Source: Micromonospora chalcea (GTDB lineage Bacteria; Actinomycetota; Actinomycetes; Mycobacteriales; Micromonosporaceae). Taken from it: DNA of 64,000 nucleotides. Of the stretch, positions 25,132 to 33,810 are shown piece by piece. The stretch is from the NCBI RefSeq assembly GCF_002926165.1, contig NZ_MAGP01000176.1:62001-126000 (forward strand). Reading direction: 5' to 3'. Below the pieces are notes generated by a model that made no database searches, was not told the DNA's origin, and saw only the letters and a program-made list of their open reading frames with translations. Positions within the stretch are counted from its first letter, which is position 1. Every line of letters starts with the position of its first letter. Made by a program: the position numbers and the translations under genes.

Positions 25132-27320
25132 CACGAGATCCTCGGGACGAACTGGACGAGCAGGTCGATGAGCTTGATGCCGACGAACGGCACCACGATG
25201 CCGCCGAGGCCGTAGAGCCACAGGTTGCGGCGCAGCAGCGCGGACGCGCTGGCCGGGCGGTACCGCACACCGCGCAGGGCCAGCGGGATCAGCGCCACGA
25301 TGACTATCGCGTTGAAGATGACGGCGGAGAGGATCGCCGACTCGGGGCCGGCCAGGCGCATGATGTTCAGCCGGTCCAGCGACGGGTAGATGCCGGCGAA
25401 CATGGCCGGGATGATCGCGAAGTACTTCGCGATGTCGTTGGCGATGCTGAACGTCGTCAGCGCGCCCCGGGTGATCAGCAACTGCTTGCCGATCTCCACG
25501 ATCTCGATCAGCTTGGTCGGGTCGGAGTCGAGGTCGACCATGTTGCCGGCCTCCTTCGCGGCCGACGTGCCGGTGTTCATGGCGACGCCGACGTCCGCCT
25601 GGGCCAGCGCGGGCGCGTCGTTCGTGCCGTCGCCGGTCATGGCGACGAGCCGGCCGCCCTCCTGCTCCTTCTTGATCAGGGCGAGCTTGTCCTCCGGCGT
25701 GGCCTCGGCGAGGAAGTCGTCCACGCCCGCCTCGTCGGCGATCGCCTTCGCGGTACGCGGGTTGTCGCCGGTGATCATCACGGTGCGGATGCCCATCCGG
25801 CGCATCTCGTCGAAGCGCTCCCGCATGCCGGCCTTCACCACGTCCTTGAGGTGGATGACGCCGAGCGCCCGGGCCGGTTCGCCCGTCACGTGCTCGGCCA
25901 CCACCAGCGGCGTACCGCCGGTGCCGCTGATCGCGTCGACCAGTTCACCGACCTGTTCGGTCGGGTGGCCGCCGTTGTCGCGTACCCACTTCATCACCGC
26001 GGCGGCGGCGCCCTTGCGGACGTGCCGGACGCCGCCGCCGGCGTCGAGGTCGACGCCGCTCATCCGGGTCTGCGCGGTGAACGGCACGAACGTGGCGTGC
26101 GGGATGAGGCCGGGCTCGCGCTCGCGCAGCCCGTACTCGTTCTTCGCGAGCACCACCACCGAGCGGCCCTCGGGGGTCTCGTCGGCCAGGCTGGACAGCT
26201 GCGCCGCGTCGGCGAGCGTGGCCGCGTCGACCCCGGTCACCGGCAGGAACTCGGCGGCCTGCCGGTTGCCGAGCGTGATCGTGCCGGTCTTGTCCAGCAG
26301 CAGCGTGTTGACGTCGCCCGCCGCCTCGACCGCCCGGCCGCTCATCGCCAGCACGTTGCGCTGCACGAGCCGGTCCATGCCGGCGATGCCGATAGCGGAC
26401 AGCAGCGCGCCGATGGTGGTCGGAATGAGACAGACCAGCAGCGACACGAGTACGACGCCGGTGACGCCGGAGTCGGTGATCGCCGCGGTGTCCGGCGCGG
26501 CGGCCTGGTAGCCCTTCGCGAAGATCGCCATGGGCTGGAGCGTGACGACGGCGAGCAGGAAGACGATCGTCAGCGCGGCCAGCAGGATGTTCAGCGCGAT
26601 CTCGTTCGGCGTCTTCTGCCGGTTGGCGCCCTCGACCAGCGCGATCATCCGGTCGATGAAGCTCTCGCCCGGCTTCTGGGTGATCCGCACGACGATCCGG
26701 TCGGAGAGCACCCGGGTGCCGCCGGTGACCGCGCTGCGGTCGCCGCCGGACTCCCGGATCACCGGGGCGGACTCGCCGGTGATCGCCGACTCGTCGACGC
26801 TGGCGATGCCCTCCACCACGTCGCCGTCACCGGGAATGACCTGCCCGGCCTCGACCAGGACGACGTCACCCTGGCGCAGTTGCGGCGCGGGCACCGCCTC
26901 GTCCCGGTACGCGTTCGCGGCGGCGCCCGGTGTCCAGCCGACCAGGCGGGTGGCGACGGTGTCCTGCTTGGCCCGGCGCAGCGTGTCGGCCTGCGCCTTG
27001 CCACGCCCCTCGGCGACCGCCTCGGCCAGGTTCGCGAAGATCACCGTGAGCCAGAGCCAGACCGTGATCGCCACGGCGAACACCGACGGGTCGGTCACCG
27101 CGAGCACAGTGGTGAACAGCGCGCCGATCTCCACGATCAGCATCACCGGGTTGCGCCAAAGCGTGCGTGGGTCGAGCTTGCGCAGCGCGTCCGGCAGCGA
27201 CGCGATCAGCTGGCGAGGGTCGAGCAGCCCGCCGCCGACCCGGTCGTCGCGGCGCCCCGGCGTACCGGCCACCGGCGCTTCGGCGGTCTGCACAGGTGCT
27301 GTCATGTCCTTGTCTCTCAT
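25131..27320 (-). CDS. kdpB: KdpB, P-type ATPase catalytic subunit
   Basis: 729 aa from ATG at 27320 (MRDKDMTAPV); ATG at 27305 is the alternative. Phosphorylation motif LLLDKTGTITLGN, hinge TGDGTNDAPALAQADVGVAMN and the actuator sequence ITGESAPVIRESGGD are complete. Seven membrane segments. Hydrolyses ATP to drive potassium uptake through KdpA. Starts 5 bases after the kdpA stop. Confidence 0.96.
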   Translation of the reverse strand: MRDKDMTAPVQTAEAPVAGTPGRRDDRVGGGLLDPRQLIASLPDALRKLDPRTLWRNPVMLIVEIGALFTTVLAVTDPSVFAVAITVWLWLTVIFANLAEAVAEGRGKAQADTLRRAKQDTVATRLVGWTPGAAANAYRDEAVPAPQLRQGDVVLVEAGQVIPGDGDVVEGIASVDESAITGESAPVIRESGGDRSAVTGGTRVLSDRIVVRITQKPGESFIDRMIALVEGANRQKTPNEIALNILLAALTIVFLLAVVTLQPMAIFAKGYQAAAPDTAAITDSGVTGVVLVSLLVCLIPTTIGALLSAIGIAGMDRLVQRNVLAMSGRAVEAAGDVNTLLLDKTGTITLGNRQAAEFLPVTGVDAATLADAAQLSSLADETPEGRSVVVLAKNEYGLREREPGLIPHATFVPFTAQTRMSGVDLDAGGGVRHVRKGAAAAVMKWVRDNGGHPTEQVGELVDAISGTGGTPLVVAEHVTGEPARALGVIHLKDVVKAGMRERFDEMRRMGIRTVMITGDNPRTAKAIADEAGVDDFLAEATPEDKLALIKKEQEGGRLVAMTGDGTNDAPALAQADVGVAMNTGTSAAKEAGNMVDLDSDPTKLIEIVEIGKQLLITRGALTTFSIANDIAKYFAIIPAMFAGIYPSLDRLNIMRLAGPESAILSAVIFNAIVIVALIPLALRGVRYRPASASALLRRNLWLYGLGGIVVPFVGIKLIDLLVQFVPRIS

Positions 27321-27325
27321 GGTGG

Positions 27326-28981
27326 TCACAGCCCTTCGGCCAGCGGGCCGAGCGCGAGCGCGGGAAGGAAGGTGAGCGCGACGAGGACCACCGTGACGCC
27401 GACGACCATGCCGACGAACAGCGGCCGGTGGGTCGGCAGGGTGCCCTCGGAGGCGGGTGTGGGTTGCTGGCGGGCCAGTGAGCCGGCCAGCGCGAGCACG
27501 AAGATGATCGGCAGGAACCGGCCGAGCAGCATGCAGAGCCCGAGCGCGGTGTTCCACCACGGCGTGTTCACGGTGATGCCGGCGAACGCGGAGCCGTTGT
27601 TGTTGCTGGCCGACGTGAACGCGTAGAGCACTTCGGACAGCCCGTGCGGCCCGACGTTCAGCGCTGTCGAGGCGTTGCCGGTGGCGAACGCTGCGGCGGT
27701 GCCGGTGAGCACCAGCGCCGGGGTGATCAGGAAGTACATCGAGGCGAACTTGATCTCGCGCGAGCCGATCTTCTTGCCCACGTACTCCGGGGTGCGCCCG
27801 ACCATCAGGCCGGCCACGAAAACCGTGATCACCGCGAGGATCAGCAGCCCGTACAGGCCGGCGCCGACGCCGCCGGGGGCGACCTCGCCGAGCATCATGT
27901 TGCCCAGCGTCATCATGCCGCCCAGGGCGGTGTACGAGTCGTGGAACGAGTTGACGGCGCCGGTCGACGTGAGCGTGGTGGCCGCCGCGAACGTGGCCGA
28001 GTTCGACACGTCGAAGCGCACCTCCTTGCCCTCCAGCGCCGCACCGACCGCCTGCGGCACCGTGCCGTCGCCGGTCAGCTCGAAGACGTTGGTGAGGGTG
28101 ATGCTGGCGAGCGCCAGGATCGCCATGACGGCGACGATCGCGTAGCCCTGCCGCTTCTGCCCCACCATCCGGCCGAAGACCCGGGGCAGGCTGAACGGGA
28201 TCACCAGGATCAGGAAGATCTCCAGCCAGTTCGTCCACGCGGTCGGGTTCTCGAACGGGTGGGCGCTGTTGACGTTGTAGAAGCCGCCGCCGTTGGTGCC
28301 CAGCTCCTTGATGACCTCCTGGCTCGCCACCGGTCCGCCGGTGATCGTCTGGGCGCCGCCGGTCAGCGTGGTCACGTCGGTGCCGCCGGAGAGGTTCTGC
28401 ACCACGCCGCCGAGCATCAGCGCGAGCGCGCCGAGCACCGCGATCGGCAGCAGGATCCGCAGCGTGACCCGGGTCAGGTCGACCCAGAAGTTGCCCAGCT
28501 CGCCGGTGCGGCTACGGGCGAAGCCCCGGACCAGCGCCACCGCCACGGCGATGCCGACGGCGGCCGAGACGAAGTTCTGCACCGCCAGCCCGGCCATCTG
28601 GACCAGGTGGCCCATCGTCGACTCACCCGAGTACCACTGCCAGTTCGTGTTGGTCACGAACGACACAGCGGTGTTCCAGGCGCCGTGCGGCACCACCGGG
28701 TCGAAGCCCAGCGAGAGCCACAGGTGGTTCTGCAGCCGCTGGAACGCGTACAGGAACAGCAGGGAGACGGCCGAGAAGGCCAGCACCGAGCGGGCGTACA
28801 CGCCCCAGGTCTGCTCGGCGGCCGGGTCGACCCCGACCAGGCGGTAGATCCCCCGCTCGACGCGGGACGACCGGGTTCCGGCCACCACGCGGTACATGTG
28901 GTCGCCGAACGGCCGGTGCACGGCGACCAGCGCCACCACCAGCGACAGGACGAAGAGCACGCCGGCTGTGGTCATGCTCAT
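27326..28981 (-). CDS. kdpA: KdpA potassium channel-like subunit
   Basis: 551 aa, the usual size, with about ten membrane segments and repeated filter-like loops (for example VSFVTNTNWQWYSGE, ELGTNGGGFYNVNSAHPFENPT start, and TSASNNNGSAFAG). ATG at 28981 shares a base with the kdpF stop (TGATG). It binds and conducts potassium in the KdpFABC complex. Confidence 0.96.
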   Translation of the reverse strand: MSMTTAGVLFVLSLVVALVAVHRPFGDHMYRVVAGTRSSRVERGIYRLVGVDPAAEQTWGVYARSVLAFSAVSLLFLYAFQRLQNHLWLSLGFDPVVPHGAWNTAVSFVTNTNWQWYSGESTMGHLVQMAGLAVQNFVSAAVGIAVAVALVRGFARSRTGELGNFWVDLTRVTLRILLPIAVLGALALMLGGVVQNLSGGTDVTTLTGGAQTITGGPVASQEVIKELGTNGGGFYNVNSAHPFENPTAWTNWLEIFLILVIPFSLPRVFGRMVGQKRQGYAIVAVMAILALASITLTNVFELTGDGTVPQAVGAALEGKEVRFDVSNSATFAAATTLTSTGAVNSFHDSYTALGGMMTLGNMMLGEVAPGGVGAGLYGLLILAVITVFVAGLMVGRTPEYVGKKIGSREIKFASMYFLITPALVLTGTAAAFATGNASTALNVGPHGLSEVLYAFTSASNNNGSAFAGITVNTPWWNTALGLCMLLGRFLPIIFVLALAGSLARQQPTPASEGTLPTHRPLFVGMVVGVTVVLVALTFLPALALGPLAEGL

Positions 28982-29070
28982 CAGAAGCGCTCCGGGAACA
29001 GCAGGGCGACGACCAGGAACACGCCCAACCCGATCGCCAGCACCAGGCCGACGGCGTTGACGGCGCTCAC
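28981..29070 (-). CDS. kdpF: KdpF small stabilising subunit
   Basis: 29 aa, GTG at 29070: VSAVNAVGLVLAIGLGVFLV continuing to PERF. One membrane helix, the typical KdpF size and position directly before kdpA, sharing a base with it. The start overlaps the stop of the preceding 27-aa ORF (GTGA). Confidence 0.88.
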   Translation of the reverse strand: MSAVNAVGLVLAIGLGVFLVVALLFPERF

Positions 29071-29150
29071 AGCTTCTCCACGCCCCTCACCACGAGGGCG
29101 AGAGCCGCGAACAGCCCCACCGTCAGCAACACGAACAGCACGTCAGACAC
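29067..29150 (-). CDS. 27-aa membrane peptide at the head of the kdp operon
   Basis: GTG at 29150 has AGGAGA eight bases upstream, the only good ribosome site before kdpA. The peptide VSDVLFVLLTVGLFAALALV ends VRGVEKL: one hydrophobic helix with a basic end. It overlaps kdpF by 4 bp, so translation of kdpF probably depends on it. It is not one of the four textbook Kdp subunits; an accessory KdpF-like peptide is likely. Confidence 0.72.
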   Translation of the reverse strand: MSDVLFVLLTVGLFAALALVVRGVEKL

Positions 29151-29242
29151 GGCTGATCTCTCCTAGCGGAAGATGTCCTCGCGACCGCCTCCCGGCCGCG
29201 CCGGGCAATCACAACGCCGTATCCGCCGGACCGACAGGGGTC

Positions 29243-29291
29243 TTGACGCGACCATCACGTGCGACGGCGGTTTCTTGACGCGCTTTTCACG
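29243..29291. promoter_or_regulatory. Phased TTGACG/TTCACG direct repeats upstream of the kdp operon
   Basis: Hexamers TTGACG (29243), ATCACG (29254), TTGACG (29275) and TTCACG (29286) are spaced 11, 21 and 11 bp, so all lie on one face of the helix. They are 93-141 bp upstream of the 27-aa ORF and kdpF. PhoB/OmpR-type (KdpE) and SARP-type winged helices both bind 11-bp-period direct repeats. Confidence 0.5.
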
Positions 29292-29674
29292 CCGCCTCCG
29301 TGGGCGGTGATCCGGGTCACCGGACGGGCCTCGGCCCCGATCGACCGGAGGTGCCGGTAGCCGGTGCCGAGCACCGCGGCGAACCCGATCGGCACGGCCT
29401 GGGACCAGGCGTCACCCGGGCCGGTCAGCTCGCCGTAGCGGTGGGCGAGGAACCCGACGAAGACCGCCGCACCCAGCGCGGCCACCGCCGCGACCGCGCG
29501 CAGATCGGCCACCACAGCGGCGTACGCCCCGACGACGCCCGCCATCACCAGGACCCGCCCGGGCCGCTCGTCGGGTGTGAACACCCCGGCCGCCACCAGC
29601 GCCGCGCCGACCACCACGACGGCGCCGGCGGCCACCCGGAATCCGGTGCACCCGTCCGCCCGTTCTCGTCCCAT
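29255..29674 (-). CDS. Hypothetical membrane protein
   Basis: 139 aa with four hydrophobic segments (VAAGAVVVVGAALVAAGVF, VLVMAGVVGAYAAVV, AVAALGAAVFVGFLAHRY, VPIGFAAVLGTGYRH). It resembles the DUF4118-like or small transmembrane proteins often left unnamed in actinomycetes. The C-terminal coding part overlaps the phased repeats upstream of kdp. No catalytic motif. Confidence 0.6.
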   Translation of the reverse strand: MGRERADGCTGFRVAAGAVVVVGAALVAAGVFTPDERPGRVLVMAGVVGAYAAVVADLRAVAAVAALGAAVFVGFLAHRYGELTGPGDAWSQAVPIGFAAVLGTGYRHLRSIGAEARPVTRITAHGGGVKSASRNRRRT

Positions 29675-29776
29675 GTCCGCCTCCCGCGTCGGTACGTCCC
29701 TCGCGGGCCATACCAGCCGGGCCGGGTGGGCACGGTCGACGGCTTTGACGGATCCGGTACGGGCGGGCCGGGACTT

Positions 29777-29793
29777 TTCACGCCGCCTTCACG
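29777..29793. promoter_or_regulatory. TTCACG direct repeat upstream of the BTAD regulator gene
   Basis: TTCACG at 29777-29782 and 29788-29793, 11 bp apart, centred about 62 bp upstream of the predicted transcription and translation start at 29847. The same TTTTCACGCCGCC string occurs at 29284 and, with one change, at 34812. Confidence 0.5.
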
Positions 29794-29846
29794 GACCGCC
29801 CGGCGCGGGGACCGTGACGGGCCGGTCCGCCGCCTACGCTGGCCCG

Positions 29847-32800
29847 GTGACCACCGAACTGACCATGCTGTCGGACGTGGTCTGCCGAGGTGTGCCGGTG
29901 GGCGGCGCCCGGCTGCGCGCGCTGCTGGCCCTGCTGGCCGGCCGGCTCGGGTCCGGCTGCGGCACCGGCGCGCTCGTCGACGCGCTCTGGCCGGACGATC
30001 CGCCCCGGCATCCGGTGAAGGCGTTGCAGATCCTGGTCTCCCGGGCCCGCGCCGAGCTGGGCGCCGACCTGATCGTCCGGACCGCCACCGGTTACCGGCT
30101 GGCGCTCACCGACGCGCAGGTGGACGCGGCGGCGGTGCTGCGGCACGCGGCGGCGGCGGCCCGGCACGCCCGCGCGGGTGCGCACGCCCCCGCACTCGCC
30201 GAGGCGGAGGCGGGACTCGCGTACTGGGCCGGTCCGCCCGGCGATGACCCGGGCGAGCACGATCCGCTCACCGCGTTGCGCGCGGACCGGGCCGCCACGT
30301 ACCGGGAACTGTCCCGGGCGCGGGCGCTCGCGTTGTCCCGGCTCGGACGGCCCGCGGAGGCACTGGCCGGTCTCGACGCGCTGGCCGCCGGAGGTCCGCA
30401 GGACGAGGAGGTGCTGGCCGAACTGCTCCGGTGCGAGGCAGCGGTGACGAGCCGGTCGGCGGCGCTGACGCGGTACGAGGACTACCGCCGCTCGCTCCGC
30501 GACGAGCTGGGCGCCGAGCCGGGAGCCGCGCTGCGCGAGCTGCACCGGGAACTGCTCGACGGCGAGAGCCGGGTGGCCCGGCCCGGCATCCCGTACGAGC
30601 CGAACCCACTGCTGGGCCGCGACGGCGACCTGGCCTCGGTGGAGTCCCTGCTCGCCGGCTCCCGTGTGGTCTCCGTCGTCGGACCGGGCGGGCTGGGCAA
30701 GACCCGGCTCGCGTACGCGGTGGCCCGGCGCGCGCCGCAGCGCAGCGTACGCCTGGTGGCGCTCGGCGCGGTCACCACCGACGGCGACGTGCCCGAGGCC
30801 CTCGCGGCGGCGCTGGGGGTCGGCGAGCCGGTCGCCGGGCCGGTCGGCGCACTGCCGGTGCCCGCCGACCCGGTCGCCGCGATCGTGGCGGCGCTCGGAC
30901 CGGGGTCGGTGCTGCTGGTGCTGGACAACTGCGAGCAGGTGGTCCGGGGCGTCGCCGAGCTGGTGGCGGCGCTGCTGGCGGCGACCCGGGAGCTGCGGGT
31001 GCTGACGACCAGCCGCACCCCGCTGGGGTTGACCTCGGAGGCGGTGCACGCGCTGCCCGAACTGCCGCTGGACACGGCGGTGCAGCTGTTCACGCAGCGG
31101 GCCCGCGCCGCCCGGCCGGGCGTGGTGCTGCCCGCCGACCAGGTGGCCGAGGTGTGCCGGCACCTGGACGGGATGCCGCTGGCGATCGAGCTGGCCGCCG
31201 CCCGGGTGCGGGCGATGAGCGTGCCGGAGCTGGCCCGCCGGCTCGACGACCGGTTCGGGCTGCTGCGCGGCGGCCCACGGGACGCGCCGGCGCGCCACCA
31301 CACGCTGCACGCGGTGGTCGACTGGAGCTGGAACCTGCTGCGGCCGGAGGGCCGGGCGGCGTTGCGGGCGCTGTCGGTGTTCCCGGCCGGGTTCAGCGCC
31401 GCTGCGGCGGACCGGGTACTCGGCGGGGACGCGCTGCCGGTGCTGGAACACCTGGTCGACCAGTCACTGCTGCGGGTGGAGGAGACGGCGGACGCGATCC
31501 GGTTCCGGATGCTGGAGACGGTGCGGGAGTTCGGCGCCGCCCGCCGCGCCGAGGCCGGCGAGGACGAGCGGGTGCTGGCGGCGTACCTCGCCTGGGCCCG
31601 CGAGTTCGGCCTCGGGCACCACGAGGCGCTGCTCGGCGCCGAACCGTTCACCGCCGTCGTGACGGTCCGCGCCGAGCAGGACAACCTGGTCGCCGCGCTG
31701 CGCCTGGCAGTGGCCCGGTCCGACGCACCGACAGTAGCGGGTGTCGCCGCCGCGCTGGCCGCCGTGTGGACGCTCGACACCAGCTACACCCGGATGCTCG
31801 CGCTGGTAGCCGACACCGACTTCCTGCTGTCCCACTACCGTCCGCCGCCGGAGTTCGTGGCACCGGTCCGCACCGTTGCCGTGCTCGCCGTGGCGCACAC
31901 CCTGATGATCGCCGGGCGCCGCTCGACCCGCTCGCTGGTCGTGCTGCGCCGCCTTCCGCCGCCCCCACCGGACACGGTCGCCGATGCGATGGCGGTGGTG
32001 CTGGGCGCGCTCCCCGAGATCGACGCCGACCCGGCCGTGCTCACCGCGCTGCGTGCGCACCGCGAACCGCTTGTCGCCGCGATGGCGAACGCCCTGGCCA
32101 GCTATCTGCTGGAGCAGGCCGGGCGGCCTGACGACGCGCTCGACGCCGCTCGGCGGATGCTCGACACGCTGGCGCACCGGCCGCTGCGGTGGCTGCTGGT
32201 GCTCGCCCACTCCCGGGTCGGTGAACTCTGCATGCAGGCCGAACGCTCGGCGGAGGCCCGGGATCACCTCACCGCCGCGCTGGACCTGCTGGCCGACTCC
32301 GGCCCGTGGTGGGACCGCCTCCAGATCCGCTGGAGCCTGGTGCTGGTCAACCTGGCGCTGGGCGAGGTCGACGAGGCGGAACGCTGGCTGCGGCTGGCCA
32401 CCACCGACGCCTGCGACAGCCGGTACGACGCACCGCCGGTGCCGGACGACCAGTACGGCATGCGGGCGTACGAGCGCGGCATCAGGGCCGAGTTCGCGCT
32501 GGCCCGGGGCGATGTCGAGGCCGGGCTGGCCGGTTGGCGGGAGGCGCTGGACGGGTTGCGGCGGCCGTCGAACCCGCTCATCTGGTCCGGCCCGCCCGGC
32601 GACGCGCCGTGGCACCTGGAGATCCGGGCGGCGGCCCTGGCCGCACACGCCCGGCACGGCCGGCTGGACCTGGTGCCGGGGCTCGCCGACTCGCTGCGCC
32701 GCCGGAGCGTGGCGCTGCTGGCCGACCCGATCGCCGAACCGCCCGGCTTTCTCGTGCAGCTGCCGATTCACGGGTCACTGCTGCTGGCCCTCGGCCTGGT

Positions 32801-33074
32801 GGAACTGGGCCGGTCGGGCGGCGACCGGGCGGCCGGCGGCCGGCTGGTCGCGCTCGCCGAACGCTTCGGCTACCTGCGCAACCTCCAGCCCACCATGTCC
32901 TCGGCGGCGGCCCGCCGGGCGGCGCGCGACGCGGACGCGGCGGCGTACGACGCGGCCCGCACGTCGTACGCCGCCCTCGACCACGACGAGCTGCGGCTCG
33001 CCGCCGTGGCGGAACTCAGCGGGACGGATCCCGGTCGTACAGCCGGCGCGCCCACAGGTAGCCGAGCAGGCTGA
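29847..33074 (+). CDS. BTAD-domain (AfsR/SARP-like) transcriptional regulator with NB-ARC ATPase and TPR region
   Basis: 1075 aa. Order: Trans_reg_C winged helix (about 1-95, GALVDALWPDDPPRHPVKAL and VSRARAELG), bacterial transcriptional activation domain (about 100-245), a STAND/NB-ARC ATPase with Walker A GPGGLGKTRL near 280 and Walker B VLLVLDNCEQV near 360, then a long TPR-like helical region. GTG at 29847 is favoured because TACGCT at 29835-29840 forms a -10 box for a leaderless message. Its 3' end overlaps the convergent ABC permease gene by 59 bp. The neighbouring exporter and shared TTCACG repeats suggest it controls that operon. Confidence 0.88.
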   Translation: MTTELTMLSDVVCRGVPVGGARLRALLALLAGRLGSGCGTGALVDALWPDDPPRHPVKALQILVSRARAELGADLIVRTATGYRLALTDAQVDAAAVLRHAAAAARHARAGAHAPALAEAEAGLAYWAGPPGDDPGEHDPLTALRADRAATYRELSRARALALSRLGRPAEALAGLDALAAGGPQDEEVLAELLRCEAAVTSRSAALTRYEDYRRSLRDELGAEPGAALRELHRELLDGESRVARPGIPYEPNPLLGRDGDLASVESLLAGSRVVSVVGPGGLGKTRLAYAVARRAPQRSVRLVALGAVTTDGDVPEALAAALGVGEPVAGPVGALPVPADPVAAIVAALGPGSVLLVLDNCEQVVRGVAELVAALLAATRELRVLTTSRTPLGLTSEAVHALPELPLDTAVQLFTQRARAARPGVVLPADQVAEVCRHLDGMPLAIELAAARVRAMSVPELARRLDDRFGLLRGGPRDAPARHHTLHAVVDWSWNLLRPEGRAALRALSVFPAGFSAAAADRVLGGDALPVLEHLVDQSLLRVEETADAIRFRMLETVREFGAARRAEAGEDERVLAAYLAWAREFGLGHHEALLGAEPFTAVVTVRAEQDNLVAALRLAVARSDAPTVAGVAAALAAVWTLDTSYTRMLALVADTDFLLSHYRPPPEFVAPVRTVAVLAVAHTLMIAGRRSTRSLVVLRRLPPPPPDTVADAMAVVLGALPEIDADPAVLTALRAHREPLVAAMANALASYLLEQAGRPDDALDAARRMLDTLAHRPLRWLLVLAHSRVGELCMQAERSAEARDHLTAALDLLADSGPWWDRLQIRWSLVLVNLALGEVDEAERWLRLATTDACDSRYDAPPVPDDQYGMRAYERGIRAEFALARGDVEAGLAGWREALDGLRRPSNPLIWSGPPGDAPWHLEIRAAALAAHARHGRLDLVPGLADSLRRRSVALLADPIAEPPGFLVQLPIHGSLLLALGLVELGRSGGDRAAGGRLVALAERFGYLRNLQPTMSSAAARRAARDADAAAYDAARTSYAALDHDELRLAAVAELSGTDPGRTAGAPTGSRAG

Positions 33075-33810
33075 TCCCGGCGCACCAGGCCACCGCCGCG
33101 ACCGCGTCGCCGCCGTCGACCTGGCCGGCCAGGAGCAGGCCGCGCAACGTCTCCATGATCGGGGTGAACGGCTGGTGCTCGGCGAACCAGCCGAGCCACG
33201 CGGGCATCGAGTCGGTCGGTACGAACCCACTGCCCAGGAACGGCAGCAGCAGCAACGGCATGGGCAGGTTGCTGGCGCTTTCCACGCTCTTGGGCACCAT
33301 GCCCAGCGCCACCGACAGCCAGGTGATCGCGAACGCGGTGAGGGTGAGCAGCCCGACTGCGGCGAGCCACTGCGCCGGACCGGCGTCCGGCCGGAAGCCG
33401 ACCAGCAGCGCCACACCGACCACCACCGCCAGCCCGAGCAGCGTCTGCGCCACCGCGCCGACGACGTGGCCGGTGAGGACCGCCGCGCGGGCGATGGACA
33501 TGGTGCGGAACCGGGCCACGATGCCCTCGGTCATGTCCATGGCCACGGCGATCGCGGTGCCCTGTGCCGCACCGGCCATGGCGAGCAGCAGGATGCCGGG
33601 GGTCACGTAGTCGGCGTACGCGGACCGGCCCCCGGCCACACCACCGAGTCCGTTGCCGAGCGTGCCGCCGAAGACGTAGACGAACAGCAGCAGAAAGATC
33701 ACCGGAAGGGCGATCACCATGACGGTCAAGGATGGGTAGCGCACCGCGTGCTTGAGGTTGCGGCGCAGCATGGTCGCCGAGTCCCCAACAGTGTGGGCGA
33801 GCGTGCTCAT
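33016..33810 (-). CDS. ABC-2 type exporter permease (DrrB-like)
   Basis: 264 aa. Six membrane segments starting with YPSLTVMVIALPVIFLLLFV, with the ABC-2 family loop before the last helices. ATG at 33810 overlaps the ATPase gene stop by 4 bp. With the DrrA-like ATPase it forms an exporter of the drug/natural-product type. The 3' end overlaps the BTAD gene. Confidence 0.9.
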   Translation of the reverse strand: MSTLAHTVGDSATMLRRNLKHAVRYPSLTVMVIALPVIFLLLFVYVFGGTLGNGLGGVAGGRSAYADYVTPGILLLAMAGAAQGTAIAVAMDMTEGIVARFRTMSIARAAVLTGHVVGAVAQTLLGLAVVVGVALLVGFRPDAGPAQWLAAVGLLTLTAFAITWLSVALGMVPKSVESASNLPMPLLLLPFLGSGFVPTDSMPAWLGWFAEHQPFTPIMETLRGLLLAGQVDGGDAVAAVAWCAGISLLGYLWARRLYDRDPSR

